From Acanthosepion pharaonis (Eukaryota > Mollusca > Cephalopoda > Sepiida > Sepiidae), in NCBI GenBank assembly GCA_903632075.3, contig CAHIKZ030004549.1, positions 109,501 through 173,500 on the forward strand: DNA of 64,000 bases, read 5' to 3'. The notes under the pieces were generated by a model that had not been told where the DNA came from, searched no databases, and worked only from the letters and a program-made list of their open reading frames with translations. Shown piece after piece: positions 62,634 through 64,000 of this stretch (positions within the stretch are counted from its first letter, which is position 1; every line of letters starts with the position of its first letter). A program made the position numbers and the translations under genes.

Positions 62634-63599
62634 CCGGCTGATATAATCGAGAAGGGCCCAGAATTTGAAATCGGAGAGCTGAGTTCTAATTCTAGTCAGG
62701 TTCGTTATACCGCAAATACCCTTTGGGAGAAAGGTATAGATCCAACTCATCTCTCCACAGTTATGGATTAATCAGTAGAATGCTTATCAATAAATTATTA
62801 TCTCGAAAAAATTCTTACAATTTAACTATGTCTGGATTTTCATATAAATATAGTTGTTTAGGAATATTGTCATATATAGTGCAGAAAAGTGTTTGCATTT
62901 TACTTGGCCTTCAACAAGTTGGCATCTAAAACTTTCCTTAAATATAACAAGCCAATTTATGAAGGAAATGTTCATTTAAACTTTTTGTTTCAAAGATTTC
63001 AAGTAGTTGATATGTCTTACTTTGCGAGGCGATAGCAATTGGACGATGCCCGCTAGTGTTTCATGTGTTAACTTTGATTTTTCGCCTTTAATTCTGTGTC
63101 CTTATTTCGATATTCTACGATCTAACCTGCTAATATCAACACATTCCACGCCCCACTGCTCCGAATATCTTTTCAAGCTTCGCTGGTAAACGCAACAAAG
63201 ACGACACGCGACGCGTGCAAAATCCTGCTCGAATAACGAATCGTTATCAGTCAGGGTTACTTACTCCTTTTTATTAAAAGCAGGTAGGAAGACGGATTTG
63301 AAAATATTTAAGTCGAAAGGGTGAATCGGTGGGAAGACGAATAAAATTATGTCTTATTCTTTTCTTTTTCTATTCTTGATACATTTAGATGCCTCTGAGA
63401 AATCCTAAGCTTTCTTTAATCACGAACTCTAAGACAGATTTTATTAATATCATGCAAAACATCCTTCACGTTGCTGAGCGAAATCGATAGCTTATAGTAG
63501 GCACCTATAGAACTGAACTGCCAAAATAGCTCGAGGGAAGGTGCCTTTTTTTTCTGAAGATCTGCAAAATTAATAATTTGCTCCTACTCTAAAGAACCA
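62634..63599. other. No gene recognised
   Basis: Unique, AT-rich sequence with short frames only. The first 140 bp could belong to a 5S-headed SINE. Confidence 0.35.
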
Positions 63600-63940
63600 T
63601 CCTGGGTATGACGATAAACTACGACCGACAGCAAGAGCTTTGATCAGGAGGCTTTGAGGAGCGTGGAACCACCTCTTAATTGCTGGTGTTCTCAGGTCCA
63701 CCCTGACCCGGGGTGGTAGCACCTGTTAGGGTCCCAGCTATGGGCAAATATTTAACACCCAAACTGGGGTCAAAACACTATGAAAGTGTAAAAATAGGTT
63801 TTAGTACCAGCAATATGTTTTTGCAAAAGAAAAAATATTACCAGCAATACTTTTTCTGAAAAAGTATTACCAGCAATAAAAATCTTGTCGGAATTAAATA
63901 ACCCATTGATGTTGATATGCCGTAAAACAAACTAAACCAA
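63600..63940 (+). repeat. Family R copy, near consensus
   Basis: One of the best-kept copies: head TCCTGGGTATGACGATAAAC, GAGGAGCGTGGAACCACCTC, GACCCGGGGTGGTAGCACCT, ACCCAAACTGGGG, three ACCAGCAATA units and terminal hairpin GTCGGAATTAAATAACCCAT...ATATGCCG. The last 60 bp of the window after it are unassigned. Confidence 0.9.
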
Positions 63941-64000
63941 TTGAGTCAGCCAAGGTTGATGCGTGAGAGGTTAGCCCTTTCCTACCTCAAGTAGCAACTC

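Noticed and set aside
29595..63940. Family R as a Helitron or a MITE
   Set aside because: There are no terminal inverted repeats for a MITE, and no CTRR end after the terminal hairpin; the tail is (AAACC)n. Left unclassified.

Overview
This is AT-rich, repeat-saturated DNA from a eukaryote, almost certainly an invertebrate animal. The evidence is metazoan-type retroelements (CsRn1-like Ty3/gypsy, TX1-like LINE, RTE, jockey/CR1-like and I-like LINEs, Penelope-like GIY-YIG elements), a tRNA-derived SINE pair, long (AT)n microsatellites and the absence of dense gene packing. I cannot name the species; a lophotrochozoan such as a mollusc is plausible but unproven. No complete host gene was found. 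The best host-gene candidate is one exon on the minus strand (2570-2633) that encodes a signal peptide and ends in a consensus splice donor.

Left part (1-13 kb): a 72-bp fold-back palindrome, AT microsatellites, the signal-peptide exon, eroded LINE pieces (4.3-5.1 kb, 6.2-6.6 kb), and a reverse-transcriptase pseudogene (6.8-10.5 kb) interrupted in frame by a 5'-truncated, poly-A-tailed jockey/CR1-like LINE (7.66-10.19 kb). A Penelope-like element follows (11.4-12.7 kb). Between them lies a copy of the window's main repeat whose interior has expanded into a minisatellite.

13.7-19.4 kb, minus strand: a nearly full Ty3/gypsy element of the CsRn1 type, with LTRs, a tRNA-Trp-like primer site, gag with a CHCC finger, protease, RT, RNase H, integrase and a polypurine tract. 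At least four frameshifts break it, and the outermost bases of both LTRs are missing. It is followed by LINE and RTE fragments on both strands (19.5-22.4 kb). The next 4 kb is featureless apart from simple sequence, up to a MuDR/MULE-like inverted-repeat element carrying a broken FLYWCH-like finger (26.4-27.1 kb).

27-64 kb: about 20 plus-strand copies of one unclassified dispersed repeat of roughly 270-490 bp (here called family R; two more copies on the minus strand, others in the left part) dominate the sequence. They share a GTCCTGGGTAAGACGATAAA-type head, a hairpin-rich middle, a variable ACCAGCAATA minisatellite and a CGGCAT...ATGCCG hairpin followed by an (AAACC)n tail. One copy (40.5-41.1 kb) is split by a 225-bp solo LTR with a perfect 5-bp target duplication. 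Interspersed are an internally deleted TX1-like element (41.6-42.8 kb), an I-type LINE pseudogene (48.2-50.1 kb) and RNase H fragment (59.2-59.8 kb), a long TX1-like LINE with ORF1 and ORF2 (50.2-57 kb, minus), two copies of a tRNA-derived SINE (46.8 and 61.3 kb) and a 5S-rRNA-derived sequence (62.5 kb).

The coding sequences are almost all decayed selfish-element genes. The order of events can partly be read from nesting: LINE into RT element, solo LTR into R copy, and R copies beside or into other elements.
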